Notes: a model not told the origin generated them from the sequence alone. A stretch of 64,000 nucleotides of DNA from Microvirga terrae (GCF_013307435.2 NZ_CP102845.1:5194001-5258000), one strand, 5' to 3'. Positions 35,046 through 44,593 are shown, counted from the first letter of the stretch. Program-made: numbers and translations.

Positions 35046-36503
35046 TCAGGCCTTGCGGGCCACAGGCAGGGCGGGCGGCAGATCTCCCGTCACGGCGACG
35101 ACCTTTCCGGGGTTGAGGATGTTCTGTGGGTCGAGAGCCTGCTTCAACGTCCTCATCAGGTCCAGGGCGACCGGATCCTTGTAGCGCGCCAGCTCGTCGC
35201 GCTTGATGAGGCCGACCCCGTGCTCGGCGGAAATCGAGCCGTTCATCGCATGAACGATGTCGTGGACGATGCGGTTGAAGCGCTCCCACTGCGCCAGGAA
35301 GAGCGACCTCTCCATGTCGACAGGCTGGGTCAGGTTGAAATGGATGTTGCCGTCGCCGAAATGCCCGAAGGCGCAGACCCGCACGCCCGGCAGGGCTTCC
35401 TCGCAGGCCTTGCTCGCCGCGACGATGAAATCGGCAACGTCCGAGACGGGCACCGAGACGTCGTGCTTGATCGACCCTCCCTCGAGCCCCTGCACGTCGG
35501 AGAGGCTTTCCCGCAGGTGCCAGAGCGCCGCATTCTGGGCCTCGCTGGTCGCGATGGTCGCGTCCTCGATGGTGCCGCTCTCGAATGCGGCTCCCAAGGA
35601 TCTTTCCAACTGTTCGCGCAGGTCGAGATCGGGATCGGGCGACGACACTTCGATCAGCGCGTAGGCGAGGTGATCGCCCGCGAGCGGTCGGACGGCCCCG
35701 GACGCATGTCTCAGCACGATCTCCAAGGCAAAGCGTGGCAGGTACTCGAAGGCCGTCAGCTCGTCGCCCATGGTCCGGCGCAGGCTCTCGAACAGGCCGA
35801 GCGCCGCATGAGGCGAGGCGCATCCCACGAAGGCCACGACCTGGGCCTTGGGCCGCGGGAACAGCTTCAGCACCGCGGCCGTGATGATGCCCAGCGTTCC
35901 TTCAGAGCCGACAAAGAGGTTCTTGAGGTCGTAGCCGGTGTTATCCTTGCGCAGACCTTTCAGGCCATTCCAGATCCGCCCGTCGGCGAGAACGACCTCG
36001 AGCCCGAGCACGAGATCGCGGGTATTGCCGTAGCGCAGGACGTTCACGCCGCCCGCATTGGTCGCGATATTGCCGCCGATCCGGCACGAGCCCTCGGAGG
36101 CAAGGGAAAGCGGGAAGATGCAATCCACCTCGCTTGCGGCATCCTGAACGGTCTTCAGGATGCAGCCCGCCTCGACCGTGATGGCGGCGTTGAAGGCATT
36201 CACCTCGCGGACGCGGTCGAGCCGGGCGAGCGACAGGACAATGCCGGTGTGCGGCACCCCGCCGCCGACGAGCCCGGTATTGCCGCCCTGGGGCACGATC
36301 GCGACCTGCGCCTTCGCGCATTCCCGCACCACGAAGGCGACCTCCTCCGTGGTGCCGGGACGGACCACGGCGAGAGCGGCGCCGCGATAGAGCTTTCGCT
36401 CCTCGACGAGGTAGCCTTCCATCGCGGCGGGATCGACGATGACGTGCTTGGCTCCCAGGCGTGCGGCGAGCACGCCCAGGAGATCGGAATGGGTTTCAGG
36501 CAT
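35046..36503 (-). CDS. FAD-linked oxidase (GlcD / D-2-hydroxyacid dehydrogenase type)
   Basis: A VAO-type flavoprotein of 485 aa. The FAD-binding PCMH domain (about 35-215) has VVRPGTTEEV, PQGGNTGLVGGGVP and IGGNIATNAGG; the C-terminal FAD-oxidase domain ends with FGHFGDGNIHFN and the EHGVGLIKR signature. Members oxidise glycolate, D-lactate or D-2-hydroxyglutarate. ATG 36503 is chosen over a GTG three codons earlier. It follows a DHDPS-type aldolase on the same strand (62 nt gap). If that aldolase releases glycolaldehyde, the derived glycolate would be a natural substrate here (inference). Confidence 0.87.
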   Translation of the reverse strand: MPETHSDLLGVLAARLGAKHVIVDPAAMEGYLVEERKLYRGAALAVVRPGTTEEVAFVVRECAKAQVAIVPQGGNTGLVGGGVPHTGIVLSLARLDRVREVNAFNAAITVEAGCILKTVQDAASEVDCIFPLSLASEGSCRIGGNIATNAGGVNVLRYGNTRDLVLGLEVVLADGRIWNGLKGLRKDNTGYDLKNLFVGSEGTLGIITAAVLKLFPRPKAQVVAFVGCASPHAALGLFESLRRTMGDELTAFEYLPRFALEIVLRHASGAVRPLAGDHLAYALIEVSSPDPDLDLREQLERSLGAAFESGTIEDATIATSEAQNAALWHLRESLSDVQGLEGGSIKHDVSVPVSDVADFIVAASKACEEALPGVRVCAFGHFGDGNIHFNLTQPVDMERSLFLAQWERFNRIVHDIVHAMNGSISAEHGVGLIKRDELARYKDPVALDLMRTLKQALDPQNILNPGKVVAVTGDLPPALPVARKA

Positions 36504-36565
36504 GGATATCACGAGCGCCCTGCATGCTGCCGGCTCAAGCCGGCCGACCGACGATGCCGGTCACA

Positions 36566-37504
36566 TTACGCGGCAGCGGCCTGCTGTCGAGCGGTCATTT
36601 CGGCCGCCAGGAGAGCCTGCGCGGCTTCCTTGATCTCTCCGTGGATCGCCGGATCGGCCTCGGTGAGGAGCGGCAGGATCGGGCCCATGTCGGCGACGCC
36701 CGACAGGGACACGGCCGTGTGGAGAACTCGGATCGCGTTGTGGCGCTCGCGGATCGCCTCGAGAGGCAGGAAGACTTCGAGGAGGCGCTTGGCCTCGGCC
36801 TCGTCGCCGCGCTTCAGCGCATGAAGGTAGGCCATCGACAGGTGCGGCGCGATGCACACGCAGCCTGCCGTGAAGCCGGCCAGCTTGAAATGCGTCAGAT
36901 GCGGGAAGGCCGGAGGCTCGCCGAAGCCGCTCACGATCCGCTCCGCTCCGACCGCGTCGATCAGCTCCTGCAGGTAGGAATCCTGCGTCAGGTCGGTGCG
37001 CGGCACCGCGTATTTGATGCCGAAGACGGCGCCCTGCTCGACCAGCCGGCCCATCGCCTTGGCGGGCACATACTGATCGGTCTTGATGTAGACGATAAGC
37101 GGAACGCCGGACCGGCTCACGAAATCCTCGAGCCCGCGCACCACGCCGTCCGGCGTCTGCGGGGCGATCATCGGCAGCGCCATCGCGACCGGATAGCGGC
37201 GGCTCTTGAGGATCGCCGCCTCGTCGACGAGCTTGCCCCAATCCGGGCCGACCGAGGGGATCAGCCAGGTGCTGTCGGCGACCGAATCCTCCAGGCTGTC
37301 GAGCCAGTCGGCAAAGCGCGAGACCGGCCAGTTGTGCACGTTGGCGTTGCCGCCATAGAGCAGCGTCGACACGCCGCCGGCCTCGAGATGGCGGATCAGC
37401 TTCGCATTGGCGTCCGGGTTGACCTCGAGATCAGGCGTCAGGGCAAAGGGCGGAACCGCCAGAACGGAGCGGGCAAGTTCGGAGGTTTCGATCTTCGTCA
37501 GCAT
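36566..37504 (-). CDS. Dihydrodipicolinate synthase family aldolase/dehydratase
   Basis: A class I (Schiff-base) TIM-barrel enzyme of 312 aa. Catalytic K164 is in VFGIKYAVPR and Y139 in LIVYIKTDQY; the GG-x-TLLYGGNANVH segment replaces the usual GTTGE loop of DapA, so it is not the lysine-biosynthetic enzyme. It probably cleaves or dehydrates a 2-keto-3-deoxy sugar acid. Neighbours support this: an IlvD/Edd sugar-acid dehydratase divergently encoded 2.3 kb away and a GlcD-like oxidase just downstream. Confidence 0.86.
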   Translation of the reverse strand: MLTKIETSELARSVLAVPPFALTPDLEVNPDANAKLIRHLEAGGVSTLLYGGNANVHNWPVSRFADWLDSLEDSVADSTWLIPSVGPDWGKLVDEAAILKSRRYPVAMALPMIAPQTPDGVVRGLEDFVSRSGVPLIVYIKTDQYVPAKAMGRLVEQGAVFGIKYAVPRTDLTQDSYLQELIDAVGAERIVSGFGEPPAFPHLTHFKLAGFTAGCVCIAPHLSMAYLHALKRGDEAEAKRLLEVFLPLEAIRERHNAIRVLHTAVSLSGVADMGPILPLLTEADPAIHGEIKEAAQALLAAEMTARQQAAAA

Positions 37505-37580
37505 GGATGCGGTCTCGCTGTTTCAGGGGCGGTTTGGGATCGGATGGGCATCGCCCGGTTTCATTCTCAAGAATCGGCTC

Positions 37581-38549
37581 TCACTGGCCGAGCTGGATGC
37601 CGACGGCCTTGACCACCTCGGACCATTTCTGCCGCTCGGCCTGGATGTACTCGGCGAACTGCTGCGGGGTCATCGGTGCCGGCGTCGAGGCCAGCTCGGC
37701 GGCCTTCTTCTGGACCTCGGGCTTCTCGAGAATGGTCTTCACGTCGGCCGCGATGGTGTCGACGATGGCCGGCGGCGTGCCGACCGGCGCCCAGAGCCCG
37801 TTCCAGGAGGTGGCATCGAACCCGGTCAAGGTCTCGGCGACCGTCGGGATATCCGGCGCCTGCGGGCTGCGCTCGGGGCTCGTGACGGCGAGCGCTCGGA
37901 CGGTGCCGGCCTGCGCCTGAGGCCATGCGATGGTCATGTTGTCGAAAGCCAGGTCGATATGTCCGCCGAGCAGGCCGTTGACGATGTCCTGGGAGCTGCG
38001 GAACGGCACGTGGGTCATCTTCGCGCCGGTCTTGAGCTGGAACAGCTCGGCCGCCAGATGCTGCGACGTTCCGGCTCCGGACGAGCCGTAGTTCAGCTTG
38101 CCCGGGTTCTGCTTGGCGTATTCCACGAATTCCGCAAAGGTCTTCGCCGGAACCTTGGGTGTCACCACAAGAAGGTTGGGGAGCTTGGCCAGGCCGGTGA
38201 TCGGGATGAAGTCCTTCTCGGCGTCGTGAGGGAGGTTCTTGTAGAGGAACGGGTTGATGGCATGGGTGCTCACCGTGCCGACGAGGAGCGTATGACCGTC
38301 AGGCGCAGCCTTGGCGACAGCCGTCGTCCCGATATTGCCGCCCGCTCCCGGACGATTCTCGATGACGAAGGGCTTGCCGTATTTGGCCTGAAGCTGCTCG
38401 GCCACGATGCGGGCGAACAGGTCGGTCGTGCCCCCGGCGCCGAACGGCACGACGATCGTGACCTGCTTCTGCGGCCAAGCGGGGCTTTGCGCCTGCGCGG
38501 CGCCAAGACCGAGCAGCGAGAGGCCGATCGCCGCGAGCAACTTCCTCAT
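37581..38549 (-). CDS. Tripartite tricarboxylate transporter substrate-binding protein (Bug family)
   Basis: A periplasmic Bug/TctC protein of 322 aa. The signal peptide MRKLLAAIGLSLLGLGAAQA is followed by the canonical start WPQKQVTIVVPFGAGGTTD and, later, IENRPGAGGNIGT, both family hallmarks for carboxylate binding. GGGAG precedes the ATG. No tctA or tctB membrane genes occur in the window, so this is an orphan binding protein that must use a transporter encoded elsewhere or act as a sensor. It heads the set with the aldolase and FAD oxidase. Confidence 0.88.
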   Translation of the reverse strand: MRKLLAAIGLSLLGLGAAQAQSPAWPQKQVTIVVPFGAGGTTDLFARIVAEQLQAKYGKPFVIENRPGAGGNIGTTAVAKAAPDGHTLLVGTVSTHAINPFLYKNLPHDAEKDFIPITGLAKLPNLLVVTPKVPAKTFAEFVEYAKQNPGKLNYGSSGAGTSQHLAAELFQLKTGAKMTHVPFRSSQDIVNGLLGGHIDLAFDNMTIAWPQAQAGTVRALAVTSPERSPQAPDIPTVAETLTGFDATSWNGLWAPVGTPPAIVDTIAADVKTILEKPEVQKKAAELASTPAPMTPQQFAEYIQAERQKWSEVVKAVGIQLGQ

Positions 38550-38903
38550 GTGTTCTCTCCCTGATTCCCGTTTTCATTGAACTTCGGCATCGGAATTGCA
38601 GCCCATCTTGTATGGCAACATACAAATTTTGACAAGCGGACATGAATGAGATCATAATCGTTCCGCGCAGGGGCACCTTTCCACCAGGATATGTGCCTGT
38701 AATAACGATTTCTTTTGACTTGGGAGAGCCCAGCAAGTAGTGAGACATACGACAAGTTGGCCTTCCGAACCAGGCAAATCACCTGACAGGCCGGCCGCTG
38801 CACCGGAACTCGGCGCAGTCTTGGCGGATCGTTTCCGAACAACCGGCAGCGACCCTGGACCCCTTCAGCATTCAGCGCCTCGAAACAGGCACTCAACGGC
38901 CCC
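38550..38903. other. 354 bp divergent control region
   Basis: Non-coding, between the Bug-type gene (minus) and the FadR-type regulator (plus). It contains the TTGTATG-gcaa-CATACAA palindrome at 38608-38625 and a looser CATACGACAA word around 38747-38756. No credible gene was seen. Confidence 0.6.
38608..38625. promoter_or_regulatory. Candidate FadR/GntR operator TTGTATG-gcaa-CATACAA
   Basis: A perfect 7-4-7 dyad 59 bp upstream of the Bug-type gene and 279 bp from the divergent FadR-type regulator. A near match (TTGCATG-tcat-CATACAT) lies before the DMT permease at 44412-44429, and shared half-sites lie at 24267-24277 and 39756-39766. It is the best operator in the island. Confidence 0.6.
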
Positions 38904-39692
38904 ATGAACGAACGCTCTTTCCTATCCGGCCTGTCCCTCAACACCGTCGCCCGCAAGCGCAATCTCGTGAGCGATCTGGCGGAGGCGATCTCACGCGAGA
39001 TCGCCGAGGGACGGCTGCAGGCAGGTGATCGTCTGCCCACCGAAGCCGAACTGGCATCGGCCGCCGGCGTCAGCCGGACGGTGGTGCGCGAGGCCGTGGC
39101 GGCCCTCAAGGCGGCGAAGCTTGTCCAGACCCGCCAGGGCGCCGGCGCCTTCGTGCTCCCGCCCCCGCCGAAATCGGATTTCTTCGCGTCTCTCAGCAAC
39201 GGCGAGGTCGATGACATCCTGGCCATGCTGGAGCTGCGCCTGGCCGTGGAAGTGGAAGCGGCCTCGCTGGCGGCCGTGCGCCGGACCGACGAGGAGTTGG
39301 CCGCGCTCGACCGCGCCCTGGAGAACATCACCAAGGGCGAAGACTACGGCATCGCGGCGGATCTGGAATTCCACCGGATCCTTGCGGGCGCGACCAAGAA
39401 CCCGTATTTCGCGCGCTTCCTGGATTTCCTCGGGGAGTTCGCCGTACCCCGCCGCCTGGGCCAGGTTACCCCGGTCGGGGAGGATCAGCGCCAGCGCGAC
39501 TATCTCGGCGTGATCGAGCGGGAGCACCGGGCGATCCGGGATGCGATCGCCATGGGCGACTCGAACCTCGCGGCCGCCATGATGCGCGCGCATCTCGCCA
39601 ACAGCCGCAACCGGTATTCGGCCCGGATGCTGCAGGTCTCGGCCAAGCCCGCGTCCAAACCGATCAAAGTCCGGTCGGCTGCGAAAGCCTAG
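38904..39692 (+). CDS. FadR/GntR family transcriptional regulator
   Basis: A 262 aa regulator. The winged HTH (about 18-85: VSDLAEAISREIAEG, then GDRLPTEAELASAAGVSRTVVREAV) is the GntR type, and the C-terminal FCD helical domain (about 100-235) holds the metal/ligand positions in DLEFHRIL and EHRAIRDAI with AHL. FCD regulators respond to organic or sugar acids. It is divergent from the Bug transporter/aldolase set and 116 bp upstream of the IlvD/Edd gene, so it is the obvious local regulator of both. Confidence 0.88.
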   Translation: MNERSFLSGLSLNTVARKRNLVSDLAEAISREIAEGRLQAGDRLPTEAELASAAGVSRTVVREAVAALKAAKLVQTRQGAGAFVLPPPPKSDFFASLSNGEVDDILAMLELRLAVEVEAASLAAVRRTDEELAALDRALENITKGEDYGIAADLEFHRILAGATKNPYFARFLDFLGEFAVPRRLGQVTPVGEDQRQRDYLGVIEREHRAIRDAIAMGDSNLAAAMMRAHLANSRNRYSARMLQVSAKPASKPIKVRSAAKA

Positions 39693-39755
39693 ACGCCGCA
39701 GGCAAAACGGCCCTCTGCCCTTGACAGCAGGGGCCAAAACGGCGACCAATTTCTA

Positions 39756-39766
39756 AATTTGTATGA
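39756..39766 (+). promoter_or_regulatory. AATTTGTATGA half-site before the IlvD/Edd gene
   Basis: This 11-mer is identical, on the opposite strand, to 24267-24277, and ten of its bases match 38619-38628. It is followed by TATATGG, giving an imperfect dyad, 43 bp before the dehydratase start. Confidence 0.5.
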
Positions 39767-39808
39767 TATATGGCTTTTGCGCCGCGAGGCGCAGGGAGAG
39801 AAACGAGA

Positions 39809-41530
39809 ATGGCCAAGCGATCGCCCGAGCAATTGAGGAGCCACCGTTGGTTCGGCGTCACTGATCTGCGGTCCTTCGGGCATCGATCCCGAACGCTTCA
39901 GATGGGCTATGCGCGTGAGGACTTCATGGGCAAGCCGGTGATCGCGATCATCAACACCTGGAGCGACATCAATCCCTGCCACGCCCATTTCCGCGTGCGC
40001 GTCGAGGACGTGAAGCGCGGCGTGTGGCAGGCGGGCGGCTTCCCCATTGAGCTCCCCGCCCTGTCGCTGTCGGAGAACTTCGTCAAGCCGACCACGATGC
40101 TCTACCGCAACCTCCTCGCCTTGGAGGTGGAGGAACTCCTGCGCTCGCATCCCATCGACGGCGCGGTGCTCATGGGCGGCTGCGACAAGACGACACCCGC
40201 GACCGTCATGGGGGCGATCAGCATGAACCTGCCGATGATCTTCATGCCGGCCGGCCCCATGATCCGTGGCCACCATGGCGGCACGATCCTTGGCTCGGGC
40301 TCCGACATCTGGAAGTACTGGGCCGAGAAGGAAGCCGGCACCATCACGAACCAGCAATGGAACGACATGGAGGCGGGCATCGCGCGCTCGCCGGGCACCT
40401 GCATGACCATGGGCACGGCCTCCACCATGACGTCCATCGTCGAGACGCTCGGGCTTAGCCTGCCCGGCGCCGCCTCCATCCCGGCCGTCGACGCCGCGCA
40501 TCCGCGCATGGCGAGCCTCACCGGCCGGAAGATCGTCGAGATGGTCTGGGACGATCTCAAGCCGAGCGACATTCTCACCCGCCGCTCGTTCGAAAATGCC
40601 CTGATGGTCCACAATGCCCTTGCCGGCTCGACGAACGCGATGATCCATCTCGTGGCGATGGCAGGACGCGCGGGCGTCGAGGTGAACCTGCAGGATTTCG
40701 ACGACTTCGCCCAGAAGGTTCCGGTGATCGCCAATCTCCGACCGTCGGGCGAGTGGCTGATGGAAGACTTCCACATCGCCGGCGGCATTCGCGGCCTTCT
40801 CTCGCGCCTCGCCCCGATGCTCCATCTCGACGAGCGCACCGTGGCCGGGACCCTGCGGGACGCGCTCGAAGGTGCGGCCGTCTACAACGATGACGTGATC
40901 CGTCCGCTCGACAAGCCGATCGCCGCCTCCGGGGGCACGGCCATCCTGCGCGGCAACCTGGCCCCGAAGGGCTGCGTGATCAAGCCGCCCGCCGCAGAAG
41001 CGCGGCTGCTGCAGCACACGGGTCCGGCGATCGTCTTCGACACCTATGACGAGATGACGAAGGCCGTGAACGACCTCGACCTCGACGTCACGCCCGATCA
41101 CATCATGGTGCTGCGCAATGCGGGTCCCATCGGCGGTCCGGGCATGCCGGAATGGGGCATGCTGCCGATCCCGAAGAAGCTCCTCAAGCAGGGCGTGCGC
41201 GACATGCTGCGCATCTCCGATGCCCGCATGAGCGGCACGAGCTACGGCGCCTGCATCCTGCACGTCTCGCCGGAGGCCCATATCGGCGGCCCGCTCGCGG
41301 CCGTGCGCACGGGCGACCTCATTACCGTCGACGTGCCGAACCGTTCGATCCATCTTCATGTGAGCGACGAGCAGATCAAGGACCGCCTGCGCACCTGGTC
41401 GCCGCCGCCGCGCGACTACCCGCGCGGCTACAACAAGCTCTTCGCGCAGCACATCCGCCAGGCGGACGAGGGCTGCGACTTCGACTTCCTCGAAGGATCC
41501 GGCGGCGTGCCGGAGCCCGAGATCCACTGA
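39809..41530 (+). CDS. IlvD/Edd family sugar-acid dehydratase
   Basis: A 573 aa Fe-S dehydratase. The three cluster cysteines C57 (INPCHAHF), C125 (MGGCDKTTP) and C198 ([13 protein letters not shown]) are in the positions typical of the pentonate/aldonate dehydratase subgroup ([2Fe-2S]) rather than biosynthetic IlvD. It converts an aldonate such as arabonate, xylonate or a related acid to the 2-keto-3-deoxy acid. ATG 39809 with GGGAGAG is preferred over a start 39 nt upstream that would read through the candidate operator tail. It lies between the FadR-type regulator and galM. The exact aldonate is unknown. Confidence 0.88.
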   Translation: MAKRSPEQLRSHRWFGVTDLRSFGHRSRTLQMGYAREDFMGKPVIAIINTWSDINPCHAHFRVRVEDVKRGVWQAGGFPIELPALSLSENFVKPTTMLYRNLLALEVEELLRSHPIDGAVLMGGCDKTTPATVMGAISMNLPMIFMPAGPMIRGHHGGTILGSGSDIWKYWAEKEAGTITNQQWNDMEAGIARSPGTCMTMGTASTMTSIVETLGLSLPGAASIPAVDAAHPRMASLTGRKIVEMVWDDLKPSDILTRRSFENALMVHNALAGSTNAMIHLVAMAGRAGVEVNLQDFDDFAQKVPVIANLRPSGEWLMEDFHIAGGIRGLLSRLAPMLHLDERTVAGTLRDALEGAAVYNDDVIRPLDKPIAASGGTAILRGNLAPKGCVIKPPAAEARLLQHTGPAIVFDTYDEMTKAVNDLDLDVTPDHIMVLRNAGPIGGPGMPEWGMLPIPKKLLKQGVRDMLRISDARMSGTSYGACILHVSPEAHIGGPLAAVRTGDLITVDVPNRSIHLHVSDEQIKDRLRTWSPPPRDYPRGYNKLFAQHIRQADEGCDFDFLEGSGGVPEPEIH

Positions 41531-41590
41531 TCCTCCCCCTGCCGACGGCCCTGCCTCCCGGTGGCGCCGCCGGCTTTTTCGTGTCCGCTC

Positions 41591-42634
41591 ATGAGCATTC
41601 AAAAAACCGCCTTCGGGGCCATCGACGGTCAGCCGGTCGAGGCCTTCGAGATCGAAACCGGCCCTGTCCGTGCGACGATCATCACCTATGCGGCCGCCTT
41701 GAGCCGCCTGTTCGTTCCGGACGGCGAGGGACAAGCCGCCGATATCGTTCTGGGCTATGACGATCCGGCTTCCTACGTGCAAAACCGCGGCTCGGCGGGC
41801 GCGATCTGCGGCCGTTTCGCCAACCGCATCGCGGATGCGCGCTTCACGCTCGATGGCGAGACCTATACCCTGTCGCCGAACGAGCCGCCGAACCACATCC
41901 ATGGCGGCTTCGGCGGCTTCAGCAAGCGGATCTGGACAGGTGAGCCCGATACGGCCGACAACGCCGTCCGGCTGACGTTGCACCGGCCCGACGGCGACGA
42001 GGGCTATCCCGGCGCCGTGACCACGTCAGTGACCTATCGTCTGACCGGTGACCCGGCACTCGAGATCGTCATGGAGGCGACGACGGACCGCCCGACGGTG
42101 GTGAACCTGGCCTATCACGGCTATTGGAACCTCGCCGGCCACGGTTCCGGCCATGTCCGCGACCAGCACCTGCTGATCGACGCCGACCGCTATACACCGG
42201 TCGGGCCCGGCAAGATTCCCACCGGCGCGTTCGCGCCCGTGGCCGGAACGGCATTCGATTTCAGATCGTTACGTCCCATCGGCGCGATGATCGACGACAC
42301 GACCCAGCTCCCCGAGGCCGGCTACGACCACAATTTCTGTCTCGACGACCGGGGGGAGCCCCTGCGCCGCGCGGCCCGTGCAGTGGATCCCGTCTCACGC
42401 CGGGGCTTGGAGATCTGGACCAATCAGCCCGGTGTTCAGTTCTACACGGCCAACCATTTCGGCAAGGTGCCGGCCGTCGGCAAAGGCGGCGCCGTTTACG
42501 AGAAGCATGCGGGCTTCGCGCTCGAGACGCAGAACTTCCCGAACGCTCCGAACATCCCGCATTTCCCCTCGGCGGTGCTGCGCCCCGGCGAGACCTATCG
42601 CCACGTGATGCGCATTCCGTTCTTCGTCGCGTGA
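41591..42634 (+). CDS. galM: Aldose 1-epimerase
   Basis: A mutarotase of 347 aa that interconverts alpha and beta anomers of aldoses. Family marks are GRFANRIADARF, the NHIHGGFGGFSK loop with a catalytic-type His, YHGYWNLAGHG with the second His, LPEAGYDHNF and a C-terminal ALETQNFPNAPN with the catalytic Glu. Start ATG 41591 gives the usual N-terminus; no clear Shine-Dalgarno is seen, so coupling from the dehydratase gene 60 nt upstream is likely. It fits sugar oxidation upstream of the dehydratase. Confidence 0.88.
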   Translation: MSIQKTAFGAIDGQPVEAFEIETGPVRATIITYAAALSRLFVPDGEGQAADIVLGYDDPASYVQNRGSAGAICGRFANRIADARFTLDGETYTLSPNEPPNHIHGGFGGFSKRIWTGEPDTADNAVRLTLHRPDGDEGYPGAVTTSVTYRLTGDPALEIVMEATTDRPTVVNLAYHGYWNLAGHGSGHVRDQHLLIDADRYTPVGPGKIPTGAFAPVAGTAFDFRSLRPIGAMIDDTTQLPEAGYDHNFCLDDRGEPLRRAARAVDPVSRRGLEIWTNQPGVQFYTANHFGKVPAVGKGGAVYEKHAGFALETQNFPNAPNIPHFPSAVLRPGETYRHVMRIPFFVA

Positions 42635-42640
42635 GTCTGA

Positions 42641-43435
42641 TCAGATCCCGGACGCGAGATAGCCTCCGTCGACGTTGAGCACGGTTCCGGTGACGAATCC
42701 CGCGGACGGAGAGGCCAGATAGATCGCCGCGCCCACGAGTTCGTCGAGCTGCCCGAAGCGGCCCGCGGGCGTTCTCAGGAGCGCATTGCCCTTGCGCTTT
42801 TGACTCATCTTGGCCTGGTTCAGCTCGGTCATGAAAAATCCCGGCGAGATCGCGTTGACGCGCACGCCCCGGTCGGCCCATTCGGCGGCCAGAGTCTTCG
42901 TCACCCCGACGACGCCGTGCTTGCTCGCGGCGTAGACCGAGGCGAGCGGCCAGCCGCGATGGGCGGCAAGCGACGCGATGGTGATGATCGAGCCCGACCT
43001 GCGCTCCAGCATGTGCCGGCCGAAGCGCGTACAGGTGAAGAACACGCTGCGCAGGTTCGTCTGCATGATCCCGTCATACTCGTCCGGCGTGACCTCCTCG
43101 GCAGGCTTGAGGATGGTCGTGCCCTGGCACGCGACCAGAATGTCCACAGACCCGAAATCGGTCAGGACGGACGCGACGAGGCCGTCGATCTCCTCCGGGT
43201 GCGCCGCGTCGACCACGTAGCCGCGCGCTGCCGGATCAGTTTCCTGCAGGCGCTGTGTCGCCTCCTCCAGTTTTGCCGACGTTCGCGCTGCAATCGCCAC
43301 CCTGGCACCGCCGGCCTGGAAGCCATGCGCGATGGCGTTGCCGATCCCGCTCGACCCTCCGACGATGACGGCCGTCTTGCCTTGCAACGATAGCGTCGAT
43401 CCTGTCGGCAGCACGGTGTTTTGATGCTCAACCAA
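42641..43435 (-). CDS. SDR family oxidoreductase
   Basis: A classical SDR of 264 aa. NAD(P) motif GGSSGIG at 26-32, catalytic S155, Y168 and K172 (SVYAASK) and the PGFF segment are present; the usual NNAG is changed to ACQG near 102-105. A basic residue after beta-2 (AART) favours NADPH. The start is a TTG overlapping the DMT permease gene by 8 nt, so both are co-translated. It resembles gluconate-5-dehydrogenase/sugar dehydrogenase-type SDRs and could supply or consume an aldonate intermediate. Confidence 0.85.
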   Translation of the reverse strand: MVEHQNTVLPTGSTLSLQGKTAVIVGGSSGIGNAIAHGFQAGGARVAIAARTSAKLEEATQRLQETDPAARGYVVDAAHPEEIDGLVASVLTDFGSVDILVACQGTTILKPAEEVTPDEYDGIMQTNLRSVFFTCTRFGRHMLERRSGSIITIASLAAHRGWPLASVYAASKHGVVGVTKTLAAEWADRGVRVNAISPGFFMTELNQAKMSQKRKGNALLRTPAGRFGQLDELVGAAIYLASPSAGFVTGTVLNVDGGYLASGI

Positions 43436-44363
43436 GCTTCTTCCCCTCGAGACATTGCGGCTGCACGGAAGGCTCCACTCGTTCGGCCCCGCTCCTGCGC
43501 AGTTGCGCCATCCTGTTCTCGGCCCGCCGCCCGTGAGCGAGCAGGTACAAGACCGATCCGATCACCACGAAGGCGCCGGCGAGCACATGCGGCTTCGGCT
43601 CGTCGCCGAACACGAACAGGCCGATCGGCAGGGCCCAGACGAGCTTGGTGTACTGCATGGGAGCGACGCTGGACGCAGGCGCCCGGCGCAGGGCCTCCAG
43701 CATGAGGAACTGCGCCGACACCATCACGAATCCGGACAAAGTCACCAATCCCAGATCGCTCCATGCGGGCGCATGGCTCAGGTACATGCCGGGCAGGCTC
43801 GCAGTCAGCTGTCCGGCCATCACGGCGGCCACCATGATGGCGCGGTTTTCCTGCGAGCCGATCGTGCGCATGATCAGAATGACGCCGGCACCGACGAAGA
43901 CATTGAGGAACGCCGCCAGATGCCCGAGGGACAGGGCCGTATAGCCCGGCTGCACCATGATCAGGATGCCGGAAAAGCCCACGAGGATCGCGCCCCATCG
44001 CGCCGGCCCCGTGCGCTCGCCGAGAAGCCACGCGGCCGCCACCGTGACGACGAGGGGCGAGCCGAAGGTGATGGCGTAGACGTCGGCGAGCGGCAGGAGC
44101 GAGAAGGCATAGAAGCCGGAGACCGTGCCGATTCCGGCCAGGAATCCTCGGCCGATCAGCATCTTGGGGTTCCGAACGGCCGAGAGCCGGCAGGCTTTGT
44201 CGCGCCAGATGACGATGCCCACCACGATGCAGGCGACGCCTGCCTGCATGGCGATGATCTGGAAGATGGGGTAACGCAGGGAGAGAAGCTTCACCAGGGT
44301 GTCGCTGGTCGCAAACAGACCATTTGCGGCGATCGCGAAGAGCACACCTGTCAGACGGAGCAA
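43428..44363 (-). CDS. EamA/DMT family transporter
   Basis: An inner-membrane permease of 311 aa with ten predicted helices in two EamA repeats (about 5-140 and 150-285; ILIMVQPG closes the first repeat). It starts at a TTG (44363) with no better start in frame. Members export or import amino acids, sugars or metabolites. It heads a two-gene unit with the SDR and is preceded at 44412-44429 by a palindrome like the FadR/GntR site, which places it in the same regulon by inference. Confidence 0.85.
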   Translation of the reverse strand: MLRLTGVLFAIAANGLFATSDTLVKLLSLRYPIFQIIAMQAGVACIVVGIVIWRDKACRLSAVRNPKMLIGRGFLAGIGTVSGFYAFSLLPLADVYAITFGSPLVVTVAAAWLLGERTGPARWGAILVGFSGILIMVQPGYTALSLGHLAAFLNVFVGAGVILIMRTIGSQENRAIMVAAVMAGQLTASLPGMYLSHAPAWSDLGLVTLSGFVMVSAQFLMLEALRRAPASSVAPMQYTKLVWALPIGLFVFGDEPKPHVLAGAFVVIGSVLYLLAHGRRAENRMAQLRRSGAERVEPSVQPQCLEGKKLG

Positions 44364-44411
44364 GGGCGTATCCCACCGGGTTCAGGCCCGCCGACAGCAG
44401 GCTCACGTTAT

Positions 44412-44429
44412 TTGCATGTCATCATACAT
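44412..44429. promoter_or_regulatory. Candidate FadR/GntR operator TTGCATG-tcat-CATACAT
   Basis: A 7-4-7 dyad with the same layout as 38608-38625 (one mismatch in each arm), 49 bp before the DMT/SDR unit. Confidence 0.5.
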
Positions 44430-44593
44430 GTTTTCGGATGCGCTGGAATTCGCCGGACGCATGGGTGGGAAGCGCTGCCGGCGCATCGGTGGGTGTTGGA
44501 TGATCCTGGCACGGAGCATCGTTCGGTGCCGGAGCATCTTGGCACGGCGAAGCGTCAGCCACATGCCAGTTCGGTGTCCGTCGGCGGCCCATG

